The notes beneath the pieces are model-generated. The model made no database searches, was not told the origin of the DNA, and saw only the letters and a list, made by a program, of their open reading frames with translations. A program made the translations under genes and the position numbers. DNA of 29,614 nt from Methanoculleus sp. UBA208 (lineage in GTDB: Archaea > Halobacteriota > Methanomicrobia > Methanomicrobiales > Methanoculleaceae): positions 1-29,614 of the forward strand of contig NZ_DAFZ01000108.1 of NCBI RefSeq assembly GCF_002498065.1, in the 5' to 3' direction. Below are positions 1-7,596 of the stretch, one piece after another. Within the stretch, counting starts at the first letter, position 1, and every line of letters starts with the position of its first letter.

Positions 1-58
1 CACAATCACCGCCACCACCCCGCCGGCCCCGGCGCCGATCGTCGAAATTCTTCCGCAC
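1..58 (-). CDS. Possible N-terminus of a small Arg/Gly-rich zinc-ribbon protein, cut by the window edge
   Basis: Only about 19 codons are visible, so this is tentative. A very good Shine-Dalgarno sequence (GGGAGGTG, complement of 62-69) lies five bases before a GTG at 58. The reading frame gives an N-terminus that starts MRKNFDDRRRG and turns Gly/Arg-rich. I recall short methanogen proteins with an R/G-rich start followed by two CxxC knuckles that look like this, but the cysteine part would lie outside the window. It could instead be chance coding in GC-rich DNA. An in-frame GTG at 64 is a less likely start. Confidence 0.35.
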   Translation of the reverse strand, partial: MRKNFDDRRRGRRGGGGDC

Positions 59-140
59 TCGCACCTCCCGCCCGGGGAAAAGCGTCATCCTGATCGACGG
101 GTAACAGGAGTATGGTGCGGCGTGCTTACGGCTGATAGTC

Positions 141-321
141 GAAGCCTGACGGCTTCTCAAGCTCCGGTTCTTCACTAGCATCCCCGGAGCGCTGGCGGAA
201 CACCGGGAGCGGATCAGAAGCCCTGGCGTCCGGCGGACCGGCTGCCACCGCGAGCGGGGCCGGCCATGACCCTGGAGTCGAAGCCTTCGGCTTCTCCTGC
301 TCCGCTCCTGATGGAGCATCG
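141..321 (+). repeat. Hairpin-mosaic repeat, locus 1 (one half unit and one full unit)
   Basis: The gene-free stretch 59-433 holds two members of the hairpin family described in the findings. The first is a stem GAAGCC/GGCTTC (141-156) followed by TCAAGCTCCG and no clear second stem. The second is a stem GAAGCC/GGCTTC (280-294), linker TCCTGCTCCG, a stem CTCC-tgat-GGAG (305-316) and CATCG (317-321). Both carry the CTCCG linker found at the other loci. I see no convincing gene here. Near 413-441 there is a short direct repeat of CCGGATACG with no clear meaning. Confidence 0.6.
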
Positions 322-433
322 CAACCCGAAAACCGAACGTCTTCGAGGTGGACGTCCGAGGAGATCTGCCGGACGATGAGAGTCCCGCCCGGCAATGCCG
401 CTCCCGCCTCTACCGGATACGATTCCGGATACG

Positions 434-907
434 CTACAACCCCAGGTCGGAGAGCCCGGGATGATCGTCGGGGCGTCGGCCCGGCGGCCAGTGATACTTT
501 CGCTCTCCTTCGGTGATCGGCAGGTCGTTGATGCTGGCGTGGCGAACGCGCATCAGCCCCTGCTGGTCGAACTCCCAGTTCTCGTTCCCGTAGGAGCGGA
601 ACCAGTTCCCCGAGTCGTCGTGCCACTCGTACGCGAACCGCACGGCGATGCGCGCCTCGTGAAACGCCCAGACCTCCTTGATCAGGCGATAATCAAGTTC
701 CTTCGCCCACTTCCGCCGCAGGAACTCGACGACCTCCTCACGACCGTTTATGAACTCCGCTCTGTTGCGCCAGACGCTGTCGACGCTGTATGCGAGCGAC
801 ACCTTCACGGGATCGCGGGAGTTCCAGGCGTCCTCGGCCATACGAACCTTCTGCACCGCTGTTTCATACGTGAACGGCGGCAACGGGGGGCGACTCTGCT
901 CGGTCAT
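434..907 (-). CDS. DUF1348 / NTF2-like (SnoaL-fold) protein
   Basis: A 157-residue protein, the usual length for the DUF1348 family, which has an NTF2-like cone fold. Recognisable stretches are the N-terminal PPLPPFTYETA segment, AWNSRDP, SVWRNR, the block FLRRKWAKELDYRLIKEVWAF and RFAYEWHDDSGNWFRSYG, followed by W-E-F-D near the C-terminus. The family has no assigned reaction; related folds bind small hydrophobic ligands. I chose the ATG at 907 because GGGAGGG stands just upstream in the complement of about 912-920, and because longer in-frame starts add non-family residues. The gene stands alone, about 165 bases downstream of tRNA-Arg on the same strand. The family is common in bacteria, so transfer into archaea is possible. 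Confidence 0.8.
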   Translation of the reverse strand: MTEQSRPPLPPFTYETAVQKVRMAEDAWNSRDPVKVSLAYSVDSVWRNRAEFINGREEVVEFLRRKWAKELDYRLIKEVWAFHEARIAVRFAYEWHDDSGNWFRSYGNENWEFDQQGLMRVRHASINDLPITEGERKYHWPPGRRPDDHPGLSDLGL

Positions 908-1040
908 ACGGGTATCCCTCCCCGCGGTACTGATATAGGTATGGTCGCGGCAGGACCGGGCAGCCATATCCATGAACCCCGGGCGACCGGACCTGGTTCG
1001 GGATGACTGGTCGAAGGTGCCCCGAATTCGAAGAACAGCC

Positions 1041-1050
1041 AGAAAATAAA
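1041..1050 (-). terminator. T-rich terminator behind tRNA-Arg
   Basis: On the minus strand TTTTATTTTC follows the tRNA 3' end by about 25 bases. Archaeal termination commonly needs only such a T-rich stretch. Confidence 0.5.
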
Positions 1051-1073
1051 AGATCTAACACAAAATCGAAAAG

Positions 1074-1145
1074 CGCCCCGGCCGGGATTTGAACCCGGGT
1101 CAAAAGCTCCGCAGGCTTCTAGGATATCCACTACCCTACCGGGAC
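1074..1145 (-). tRNA. tRNA-Arg, anticodon GCG
   Basis: The complement folds into a 72-base cloverleaf. The acceptor stem is GTCCCGG/CCGGGGC with one G-T pair and discriminator G at 1074. The T arm is CCGGG-TTCAAAT-CCCGG. The anticodon stem is GAAGC/GCTTT around loop CTGCGGA, so the anticodon GCG reads the CGC codon. No CCA is encoded and no intron is visible. A box-A-like AT stretch at about 1166-1173 lies some 25 bases upstream of the 5' end. Confidence 0.93.
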
Positions 1146-1190
1146 ACGAGAATAAGTGCCTTACCCCTAATTACTAGGTTGTTCTGGTTA

Positions 1191-1196
1191 AAAAAG
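1191..1196 (-). terminator. T6 tract downstream of the lipoprotein gene
   Basis: The minus strand shows CCTTTTTTAACC about 105 bases past the lipoprotein stop codon, a plausible archaeal terminator insulating the tRNA-Arg gene. Confidence 0.35.
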
Positions 1197-1300
1197 GATT
1201 GCTCGCCGGGTGATCGGGGCGCCGGACAGGGAGCTGCGGGGTCCGGGATTCGCCCGGAATAAACCCCGATTGCCGGCGTATTTCAGCGGTACGCGCGGGC

Positions 1301-1942
1301 CTACACGCCCCCTGCCCGCATCAGCACATGCACCGTCACCTCGTTTCCGGAGAGCTCGATCAGGAAGTCCCCCATCCGGCCCACGAAGACCCTTTTGTGG
1401 GTGTCCGTACCGAGGAGTTTCCCGAAACCGTCCTCGGCCACGATCTCGCCGGACTCCCGGTCCCTGACGGTCACCGTAAACCACGAGTCCTCGCTCGGGT
1501 AGGTCTGCGTGACGACTATCTCCTTTTTGCTGCCGTAATCGCTCGTAGTACGCTTCTCCCGCGTGATCATCTTCGGCTCCACGTCGAACTCGATGATGAG
1601 CGGCGGCGCGGTCAGGTTAAAGGAGTAGGCATCCATCGAATGAGCGAGACTGAACTCCGTCGTCCTGTTGTAGAGCGTCACGTAGGGGTCCTGCGTCGGC
1701 GCGGTCTCCGGCGGCCTGCTGAGCGTGGGGCCGGCAATACCCTTCGTCGCGGTGGGATACGGGGTCGCCGGCGTCAGGTATCCCGGATCGTCGTCCGCTC
1801 CCCCCGGCGTCTCCTCCTGCTCCGACGCCAGAAGGCCGGACCACCCGGACTCGCCGCCGGGGGGCAGCTCCGCGCACCCGGCGGACGCGAGAATCAGGAT
1901 CATCACTGCAGCTACAAAGAACGATTTATACACCCTGGTCAC
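1301..1942 (-). CDS. Secreted lipoprotein, function unknown
   Basis: A 213-residue protein with a signal peptide: basic MTRVYKS, a hydrophobic core VAAVMILILA and a lipobox SAGC with the lipidated cysteine at residue 23. This predicts anchoring to the outer face of the membrane. A low-complexity Ser/Gly/Pro/Thr linker (about 25-85) precedes a compact domain (about 86-213) with many beta-type alternations, including VTQTYPSEDSWFTVTVRD and FLIELSGNEVTVHVLMRAG. I do not recognise this domain. The start is GTG at 1942, with a TATA-like ATAAATAT centred 26 bases upstream and no Shine-Dalgarno, so the mRNA is probably leaderless. It is monocistronic, with the nearest neighbour about 155 bases away. 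Confidence 0.75.
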   Translation of the reverse strand: MTRVYKSFFVAAVMILILASAGCAELPPGGESGWSGLLASEQEETPGGADDDPGYLTPATPYPTATKGIAGPTLSRPPETAPTQDPYVTLYNRTTEFSLAHSMDAYSFNLTAPPLIIEFDVEPKMITREKRTTSDYGSKKEIVVTQTYPSEDSWFTVTVRDRESGEIVAEDGFGKLLGTDTHKRVFVGRMGDFLIELSGNEVTVHVLMRAGGV

Positions 1943-1964
1943 CGTAGAGGGATTATGCAGAGGG

Positions 1965-1972
1965 ATATTTAT
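1965..1972 (-). promoter_or_regulatory. TATA box of the lipoprotein gene
   Basis: ATAAATAT on the minus strand, centred 26 bases before the GTG at 1942, preceded by an A-rich stretch. The spacing puts transcription start at or next to the start codon. The rest of 1973-2148 shows no gene I can support. Confidence 0.55.
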
Positions 1973-2149
1973 TTTTTTACTCTTGAATATTCAAAGAAAC
2001 ATTTTATTCAATAGTTATTAACCGGCGGAAATATCGTTGGACGCCGGTCTGTTTTCACGGCATGATTTTGGAGAGTGTGCGGGCTGAAAAGGAGAACCGC
2101 CACGAGATACGCTGCGATCCATCGGCCGCACGCTCGCGGGAGGGGGAAC

Positions 2150-2156
2150 CTTTTTA
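2150..2156 (+). promoter_or_regulatory. TATA box of the GT39 gene
   Basis: The sequence CCTTTTTATCGG places a box A about 33 bases before the ATG at 2187, predicting a transcript start within about ten bases of the start codon. No Shine-Dalgarno is visible. Confidence 0.45.
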
Positions 2157-2186
2157 TCGGACATTCGTATCTCTATCGCTCGACCG

Positions 2187-3665
2187 ATGACAGTATCCAA
2201 GAGACAGAAGACACAACACAGAGGCGCCGATACGCCTATTCCGGACGGCGCGAGCCCCCCTCATGAGAGCGCAGAACCCCGGCACGGCGTTCCGGCATCC
2301 CGGGTCCTCGCAGGCCTGACCGCCATCGGTGCCCTGCTGCGGCTCTACAACCTCGGCGGAAACTCGCTCTGGCTCGATGAGGCTGCGACCCTCTCGTTCG
2401 CCCGGCAGTCATTCCTTGGTATCTGGGAGAGCACTGCAGGTGGAGAGTTCAATCCCCCGCTCTTCTACTGGCTGGAGCACGGGATGCTCGTCTTCGGGGA
2501 GAGCGAGTTCGTGCTCCGGTTTCTCCCCGCACTCCTCGGCGTCCTGACGATCCCGGTCGTGTACCTCATCGGCTCCGAGTTCCGCGACCGAAACGTCGGG
2601 CTCATCGCCGCCGCCCTCCTCGCGTTCTCGCCTTTCCACATATTCTACTCGCAGGAAGCCCGGGCGTACGCTCCGATGCTCTTCTTCTTCTCCCTCGCGC
2701 TGCTCTTTTACGTAAGAGCAGGGAAAGCGAACGAAACCCGCTCCTGGGTCATCTTCGGGGTTTTCTCCGCGGTCGCCTTCTGGATGCACTTTTATGCCAT
2801 CGTGCCGGTCGCCGTCCTCATCCTCCACGCCCTCGTCACCCGTGCCGGCAGCATCCGGGACGTGAAGAACCCGGCCCTCGCGCTGGGTGCTTTTACCGCC
2901 GCGAGCCTCCCCCTGCTCATCGTGACCGTGAACTTATTTCTCGCGAGGACGTCCTCCGCCCCGACGTTCGGCGTGCAGGGGCCCGATGTCGTCTACCAGA
3001 CCCTTCTCGAGGCATCGGGGCACAGCAACAGCATCCTCGCGTCCTTCATTCTCCTCTTCCTGCTCGGCGTCGCGTACACCTGGCGCGGGGACCGGGACGG
3101 GGCGCTCCTCCTCGTCTTCATGATGTTCATCCCGCTGGCGGCAAGCCTCGTCCTCTCTTCACGGATGCCCATGATCCCACGCTACCTCATCTACCTCCTC
3201 CCGGTCTACTTTGTCGGCATCGCGTCGGCGTATCCCGCGCTCTGTGCCCTCGTCCGGGAGAGGTGGGCGGTCGCTGTCTTCATCGCGGCGGCGGTGCTCA
3301 TCGGCGCTCCGTTCCTGGCGGCCTACTACACCATCCCCCAGAAGAACGACTGGCGGGGGTTCTCCGCGGAACTCGGTGGGATGACCGGGGAAGGAGATCT
3401 CGTCGTCGTGCTGCCGTCCTACATGGCGCAGCCGCTCGACTATTACTACAGCAACGCGACCGACGGGACCCTCGAGATCGGGGCAACGACAGAAGACGAC
3501 CTTGCGGCAATCCGCGCCTGCTACCCCGGCCGACGTGCGTTCTACGTGGCGACCGCGGACATCTTTGCCGCGGACCCCTCGGGGAATGCGGCGGGCTGGC
3601 TCGAAGAGAATACGCGGCTCGCCGGGCAGCACACGGGGATCCGTCTCCTCGTATCGTCCTGGTAG
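2187..3665 (+). CDS. GT39-family (PMT-like, GT-C) membrane glycosyltransferase
   Basis: A 492-residue polytopic membrane protein. After a polar N-terminus of about 38 residues come roughly ten hydrophobic segments. The first extracellular loop carries SLWLDEAATL (residues 60-69) with the acidic pair D64-E65 typical of GT39 enzymes; NPPLFYW (89-95) and the FYSQEARAYA block (about 153-162) are further family hallmarks. A soluble C-terminal domain of about 110 residues follows. Enzymes of this type move a sugar from a polyprenyl-phosphate donor to an acceptor on the outer face of the membrane. The next gene, a Dpm1-GtrA fusion, would make and flip such a donor, and its Shine-Dalgarno overlaps this stop codon, so the two are very likely one operon. 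Acceptor and sugar cannot be read from sequence. Confidence 0.85.
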   Translation: MTVSKRQKTQHRGADTPIPDGASPPHESAEPRHGVPASRVLAGLTAIGALLRLYNLGGNSLWLDEAATLSFARQSFLGIWESTAGGEFNPPLFYWLEHGMLVFGESEFVLRFLPALLGVLTIPVVYLIGSEFRDRNVGLIAAALLAFSPFHIFYSQEARAYAPMLFFFSLALLFYVRAGKANETRSWVIFGVFSAVAFWMHFYAIVPVAVLILHALVTRAGSIRDVKNPALALGAFTAASLPLLIVTVNLFLARTSSAPTFGVQGPDVVYQTLLEASGHSNSILASFILLFLLGVAYTWRGDRDGALLLVFMMFIPLAASLVLSSRMPMIPRYLIYLLPVYFVGIASAYPALCALVRERWAVAVFIAAAVLIGAPFLAAYYTIPQKNDWRGFSAELGGMTGEGDLVVVLPSYMAQPLDYYYSNATDGTLEIGATTEDDLAAIRACYPGRRAFYVATADIFAADPSGNAAGWLEENTRLAGQHTGIRLLVSSW

Positions 3666-3674
3666 GAGGATGCA

Positions 3675-4790
3675 ATGGCCGAATCCTGCGATCTGGCGGT
3701 GATCGTCCCGACCTTCAACGAGGAGGAGAACATCGCCGCGATGATCGGGGCGGTCGATGCAGTCTTCAGAGAGAACGGCATCCGCGGCGAGGTCCTGGTG
3801 GTGGACGACGACTCGAAGGACCGCACGATCCCGATCGTCCGGGAGATCGCCGCCCGGCAGGAGAACGTGCGCCTGATCGTGCGAAAAGAGGATCACGGCC
3901 TCTCGCAGTCGGTCGTCGAAGGATTCCGGTCGGCGCGCTCGGATATCCTGCTCGTCATCGACGCCGACTTCTCGCACCCGCCAAAGCTCATCCCCCGGTT
4001 TTACGAAGCAATACGGGGCGGTGCGGATATCGCCATCGGGAGCAGGTACATGGAGGGCGGGGATATCGAGAAGTGGCCGCTTGCGCGGAGGATCGTATCA
4101 CTCGGAGCCACCGCGTTCGGGCGGCTCCTCTTTCCCGAGGTCACCGATCCCGTGAGCGGGTTCTTTGCCGTGCGGCGCGAGGTCGTGGACGGCGCTCCGC
4201 TTGCGCCCCGGGGCTACAAGATCCTGATGGAGGTGCTCGGCAGGGGCCGGTGGGACTCGTTTACCGAGATCCCGTTCGTCTTCAGGGACCGCGAGGAGGG
4301 GGAGAGCAAGCTCCGGGCCGGCACCGTGATCGACTACCTCCGGCAGTGCGCCGGCATCGTCCGGTTCTCGATAACGCACCGGGCCGGCCCGGTCTCCGAC
4401 GAGTGGACGAAGGTCCTCCGGTTCGGGCTCGTCGGGCTCTCTGGCATCCTCGTCAACATGGGCCTCCTCTACGCCCTGACCGAGATTGCCGGCCTCTACT
4501 ACCTCGTCTCGGCAGTGATCGCGATCGAACTCTCGATCGTGAGCAACTTCGTCTTTAACGACGTCTGGACGTTCCGGTCCGCGAGAGACCTGAGGTTCGA
4601 ACGGAACCTCCGGCGCTTCTGGTCGTTCCAGACGGTCTCGATGGCCGGGCTCGCCGTCAACATGGGCGTCCTCTACCTCCTCGTGGACGTCGCCGGGGTC
4701 TACTACCTCGCCGCGAACCTTGCAGGAATATTCATCGCGTTTGCCTGGAACTATACGGCGAACAGGCACTACACGTGGAGAGGGGCGTAA
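3675..4790 (+). CDS. Dpm1-like GT2 polyprenyl-phosphate glycosyltransferase fused to a GtrA domain
   Basis: A 371-residue two-domain protein. Residues 6-235 are a GT-A fold: VIVPTFNEEENI (9-20), VVDDDSKD (42-49), the metal-binding DADFSHPP (96-103), TDPVSGFFAVR (157-167) and REEGESKL (206-213), all matching dolichol-phosphate mannose synthases. Residues 247-371 hold four membrane segments of the GtrA family, with SNFVFNDVWTFRS and NYTANRHYTW, the repeated motif of GtrA proteins. The first domain should load a sugar from its nucleotide form onto a polyprenyl phosphate; GtrA is thought to help move the product across the membrane. AGGAGGA (3664-3670) overlaps the upstream stop and precedes the ATG by four bases. 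Sugar identity (mannose or glucose) is open. Confidence 0.9.
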   Translation: MAESCDLAVIVPTFNEEENIAAMIGAVDAVFRENGIRGEVLVVDDDSKDRTIPIVREIAARQENVRLIVRKEDHGLSQSVVEGFRSARSDILLVIDADFSHPPKLIPRFYEAIRGGADIAIGSRYMEGGDIEKWPLARRIVSLGATAFGRLLFPEVTDPVSGFFAVRREVVDGAPLAPRGYKILMEVLGRGRWDSFTEIPFVFRDREEGESKLRAGTVIDYLRQCAGIVRFSITHRAGPVSDEWTKVLRFGLVGLSGILVNMGLLYALTEIAGLYYLVSAVIAIELSIVSNFVFNDVWTFRSARDLRFERNLRRFWSFQTVSMAGLAVNMGVLYLLVDVAGVYYLAANLAGIFIAFAWNYTANRHYTWRGA

Positions 4791-4806
4791 AAATGGTTTG
4801 CAGGGC

Positions 4807-5973
4807 TCACCCGGAGTAGGCCCGGATGACGCCCCGGTAGACGTCCACCGCTCTCTCAAGTTGCTCAACTGAAACCCGCTCGTCCACTGCGTGCAGCGTC
4901 GGGATCTCCCCCGGCCCGTACTCCAGAACATCGAACCCCCTGTCGCGGAGGTACTTCGCGTCGCTTGCCGCCCACTGGAGGAAGGGGGCCGCCGTCCCGT
5001 AGACCCGCTCCACCTCGCGACAGACCGTCCGGACAATCCGGGCGTCCGGAGGCGTCAGGGTCGGTTCGGCCACGTCCGTCTCGCGCATCACGGCGTCCGG
5101 GGCGTGTTCGGCGATGCCCTTCCTGAGGCTCTCGAGGGAGCAGCCCCACGGCACCCGGATATCGAGCTCCATCCGGCACTGCTCCGCCACGATGTTCGCC
5201 TTCTCGCCGCCCTCGATGCGGCCCGGGTTGAACATCACCCTCGTGAGGATCTCGTCCCCTCTCTCGATGCCGAAGATCTCGGAAAAGACCCGGGCACCCT
5301 CCCTGATAAGCGGCTGCAGGTCTTCCTCGACGGGGAACGGGCGGGCGTGAACCTCCCGCAGGTAGCCGATGAGATCGAACGCCGCCATGACGGCGCTCTT
5401 CCCGACCAGGGGGTAGAGGGAACTGTGGCCCGGTCTGCCGCGGAAGGAGAGGTCGACCCGGTAGAGGCCTTTCTGGCCGATCGCCGGGCTGGTCTCCGGC
5501 GTCGGTTCGGCGATCAGGCATTCGCGGGGCTCGAGCAGGTCCTGTGCGAGCAGCGACCGGATGCCGTGCTCCCCGCCGGTCTCCTCGTCGCAGACGAAGG
5601 CGAACTGGACCTTCGGCTCCACACCGCTCTCGATGACGTCGTGGTAGGCGGCAAGGAGGGCGGCGCACCCCCCTTTCATATCGGTGGCGCCTCTTCCCCA
5701 GACGTAGCCGCCGGCAACCTCCCCGCTATAGGGGTCGTGCGTCCAGTCGTCGGGGATGGCGGGGACCACGTCGACGTGGCCGCAGAGAAGGAGCCGGGAA
5801 CCGGGCCCGGTCGTGACGAGGTTGTCCCGCCCGCCCGGGTGGGAGACGATGCGGCTCTTCACCCCGAGGGAGTCGAGGAACTCCGCGATGAACGCGACGA
5901 CGCCGGCCGTGCTCCCCGGCGGGTTCTCGCTCCTGAGCCGGATGAGCGATGACGTGAGTCGGGCGACATCCAT
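4807..5973 (-). CDS. M20-family metallopeptidase (DapE/ArgE-like deacylase)
   Basis: A 388-residue zinc hydrolase. Metal and catalytic motifs are in order: CGHVDVVP (64-71, H66 and D68), GRGATDMKGG (93-102, D98), CDEETGGEHG (128-137, E130/E131), AEPTPE (155-160), the lid-domain GRPGHSS (about 179-185) and a terminal PTLHAVDERV histidine near 370. The family removes acyl groups from amino acids (N-succinyl-diaminopimelate, N-acetylornithine) or cleaves dipeptides. A dapE role is possible, but the lysine genes lie far away and many methanogens use the aminotransferase route, so I leave the substrate open. AAGGAG overlaps the stop of the upstream 169-residue protein, with an 11-base gap, which indicates co-transcription. 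Confidence 0.85.
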   Translation of the reverse strand: MDVARLTSSLIRLRSENPPGSTAGVVAFIAEFLDSLGVKSRIVSHPGGRDNLVTTGPGSRLLLCGHVDVVPAIPDDWTHDPYSGEVAGGYVWGRGATDMKGGCAALLAAYHDVIESGVEPKVQFAFVCDEETGGEHGIRSLLAQDLLEPRECLIAEPTPETSPAIGQKGLYRVDLSFRGRPGHSSLYPLVGKSAVMAAFDLIGYLREVHARPFPVEEDLQPLIREGARVFSEIFGIERGDEILTRVMFNPGRIEGGEKANIVAEQCRMELDIRVPWGCSLESLRKGIAEHAPDAVMRETDVAEPTLTPPDARIVRTVCREVERVYGTAAPFLQWAASDAKYLRDRGFDVLEYGPGEIPTLHAVDERVSVEQLERAVDVYRGVIRAYSG

Positions 5974-5984
5974 GCAAGGTCTCC

Positions 5985-6494
5985 TTATGCCGACCTGCTC
6001 TGGACGTACTCGTCGAAGAGCCGGGCGAGCGACGAGGTCTTATAGAGCTGTTTGACGAATTTCGGGTCGAAGAACTCGTCGATGAACGTCGAGAGGTACT
6101 CGGCCGGGATCGCCTTTTTGTCGTCGGGGTTGAGCACGATCCGGAAACTCCGGTACTGGGCGGGGTCGTCGCGGTCGTAGACGCCGGCCCAGAGCATTGG
6201 GAGTTCCCCGTACTTCTCCGGGTGCTCCTCTTTGAGCCAGTTGACGAACCCGGGGAAGTGGGCCCGGTCGCCGACCTTCTCCTCGTCCAGGCGCCACCGC
6301 ATGTATTCCATGCTCATGATGTTCCTGGGCGACATGTAGTTGTAGGCGAGAATGCCGAGGGTGAAGTCGATGTGGGCGAGGGCGTCGGTGAAGTAGAAGT
6401 CCAGGACCGGGTGGAACTCGGTTGGGCTCTCCAGGATCAGCGATTTGCCGTACAGCTTCTGCATGACGCGGACGTACTCGTTCATTTCCAGCAT
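5985..6494 (-). CDS. Conserved-looking hypothetical protein (169 residues)
   Basis: I do not recognise the family. The protein is soluble, with no signal peptide or membrane segment, acidic and rich in aromatics (for example FHPVLDFYFTDALAHIDFTLG and MSPRNIMSMEYMRW). It has no cysteine pattern. The composition and long alternating helices suggest an all-alpha cytoplasmic protein. It heads a two-gene unit with the M20 peptidase, whose Shine-Dalgarno overlaps this stop codon, so the two may share a pathway. AGGA lies before the ATG at 6494; an in-frame ATG at 6485 is a possible alternative. An AT-rich stretch near 6524-6530 may be its promoter. Confidence 0.65.
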   Translation of the reverse strand: MLEMNEYVRVMQKLYGKSLILESPTEFHPVLDFYFTDALAHIDFTLGILAYNYMSPRNIMSMEYMRWRLDEEKVGDRAHFPGFVNWLKEEHPEKYGELPMLWAGVYDRDDPAQYRSFRIVLNPDDKKAIPAEYLSTFIDEFFDPKFVKQLYKTSSLARLFDEYVQSRSA

Positions 6495-6607
6495 ACTTTT
6501 TCCTATTGGGGAGGGAGGTTCAAAAAGTATTGCTTGTAGGTAGCAATGGCGGTGATCCGGGACGCTGATGGGCTCTGGTTACCTCTTCAGGGCACGCGTC
6601 GCGCCTC

Positions 6608-6717
6608 GCACCTTTGGTGCTCATGCTCCGTTCGGCCGCGATCGCGGCCGAACATCGCCTTCGAAAATTGCTGCGCAATTTTCTCAAACTCCGCCTGCCC
6701 CAAAGGGGCAGACATCG
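6608..6717 (+). repeat. Hairpin-mosaic repeat, locus 2 (two tandem units abutting moaA)
   Basis: Two complete tandem units. Unit A: stem GCACC-ttt-GGTGC (6608-6620), linker TCATGCTCCG (6621-6630), a perfect 22-base palindrome (6631-6652), then CATCG. Unit B: stem GAAAATTGC/GCAATTTTC with loop TGC (6663-6683), linker TCAAACTCCG (6684-6693), stem CTGCCCC-aaa-GGGGCAG (6695-6711), then ACATCG (6712-6717). The last base touches the moaA stop codon at 6718-6720. The four stems share no sequence, yet each is self-complementary. The block lies between two minus-strand genes and might also help end moaA transcription. Confidence 0.8.
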
Positions 6718-7596
6718 TTATGTGAAGAACGGCTTTCTCCTGCCGACGGCTTCGCGGAACGCGTCTTCGAGTTCCCTGCCGTGCTTGCCCCGGATATCGA
6801 CCAGGTTGTCGCTCCGCAGAAGGCAGGGTTTGAGTTTCCCGTCCGAGGTCACGCGCAGGCGGTTACAGAATGCGCAGAACTCCGTGTTGTGGAGGGGGCG
6901 GACCACCTCGATCTCGGCGCCGTCGAGACAGTACTTTTTGCGGTGGTGCATCCTGCGGGTGAGGACCCGGGTTGCCCGGTCGTTTAAGTCCTGCTCGACG
7001 CCGTCCACGTCCCCGTGGAACTTGCACTCGTTGAACTCCATCAGCTCGATGACCTGGAGGATGAGGTCCTGCTTCCCCCTGACGAACGCCATGAAGTCGT
7101 CCAGCTCGTCCTCGTTGATGCCGTCGAGGAGCACCATGTTGAGCTTGACCGGGGTCAGCCCCACCTCGATCGCCGCGTCGATCCCCGCGAGAACGTCCGC
7201 GAGGCAGTCTTTGCCCGTGATCTCGCGGTAGCGCTCGGGACGGAGGGTATCGAGGCTGACGTTCACCCGGGCAAGCCCGGCCTCTTTGAGTTCCGCGGCC
7301 TTCGCCGCAAGCAGGGTCCCGTTCGTCGTAAGGGACGACTCCACTCCCGGCGGCACCGAGCGGATGATCTGGACGAGATCGCGGCGGAGCAGGGGCTCTC
7401 CGCCGGTGAACTTGATGCTTTTTACGCCGAACCGCACGGCCACCTGCATCAGCTCGGCGATATCCTCGGCGCTCATCTGCTCCTCCGGGTTCACCTCGCC
7501 CTCTGCATGGCAGTAGATGCACCGCAGGTTGCACCGGGAGATCAGGCTTATCCGGAGGTTGGTCACGGTCCGGTTATAGGGGTCCTTCAGCACCAT
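6718..7596 (-). CDS. moaA: GTP 3',8-cyclase MoaA (molybdenum/tungsten cofactor biosynthesis)
   Basis: A 292-residue radical SAM enzyme that makes 3',8-cyclo-7,8-dihydro-GTP, the first step of molybdopterin synthesis; methanogens need the cofactor for formylmethanofuran dehydrogenase. Visible features are DPYNRTVTNLRISLISRC at the N-terminus, the SAM-cluster motif CNLRCIYC (C22, C26, C29), TGGEPLLR, TTNGTLL, VNVSLDTL, and the second cluster region EFCAFCNRLRVTSDGKLKPCL near residue 250. The protein ends RRKPFFT without the C-terminal Gly-Gly that I associate with bacterial MoaA. I use the ATG at 7596, where AAGGGA lies about nine bases upstream and the family N-terminus begins. Its first 23 bases overlap the end of rlmE, so the two are co-transcribed. 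Confidence 0.93.
   Translation of the reverse strand: MVLKDPYNRTVTNLRISLISRCNLRCIYCHAEGEVNPEEQMSAEDIAELMQVAVRFGVKSIKFTGGEPLLRRDLVQIIRSVPPGVESSLTTNGTLLAAKAAELKEAGLARVNVSLDTLRPERYREITGKDCLADVLAGIDAAIEVGLTPVKLNMVLLDGINEDELDDFMAFVRGKQDLILQVIELMEFNECKFHGDVDGVEQDLNDRATRVLTRRMHHRKKYCLDGAEIEVVRPLHNTEFCAFCNRLRVTSDGKLKPCLLRSDNLVDIRGKHGRELEDAFREAVGRRKPFFT

Noticed and set aside
126..626. 166-codon open frame on the minus strand
   Set aside because: It overlaps the well-supported DUF1348 gene in another frame and its C-terminal half is read from hairpin-repeat DNA; the composition is Arg/Pro-rich, typical of shadow frames in GC-rich DNA.
395..1006. 203-codon open frame on the plus strand
   Set aside because: It is antisense to the DUF1348 gene across its whole length and has no family features or ribosome-binding site.
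2018..2200. 60-codon minus-strand frame before the GT39 gene
   Set aside because: No family, no ribosome-binding site, and it covers the likely GT39 promoter.
3263..4558. 431-codon open frame on the plus strand
   Set aside because: It runs through the GT39 and Dpm1-GtrA genes in another frame; the protein is Arg/Gly-rich without domains, while both overlapped genes have clear motifs.
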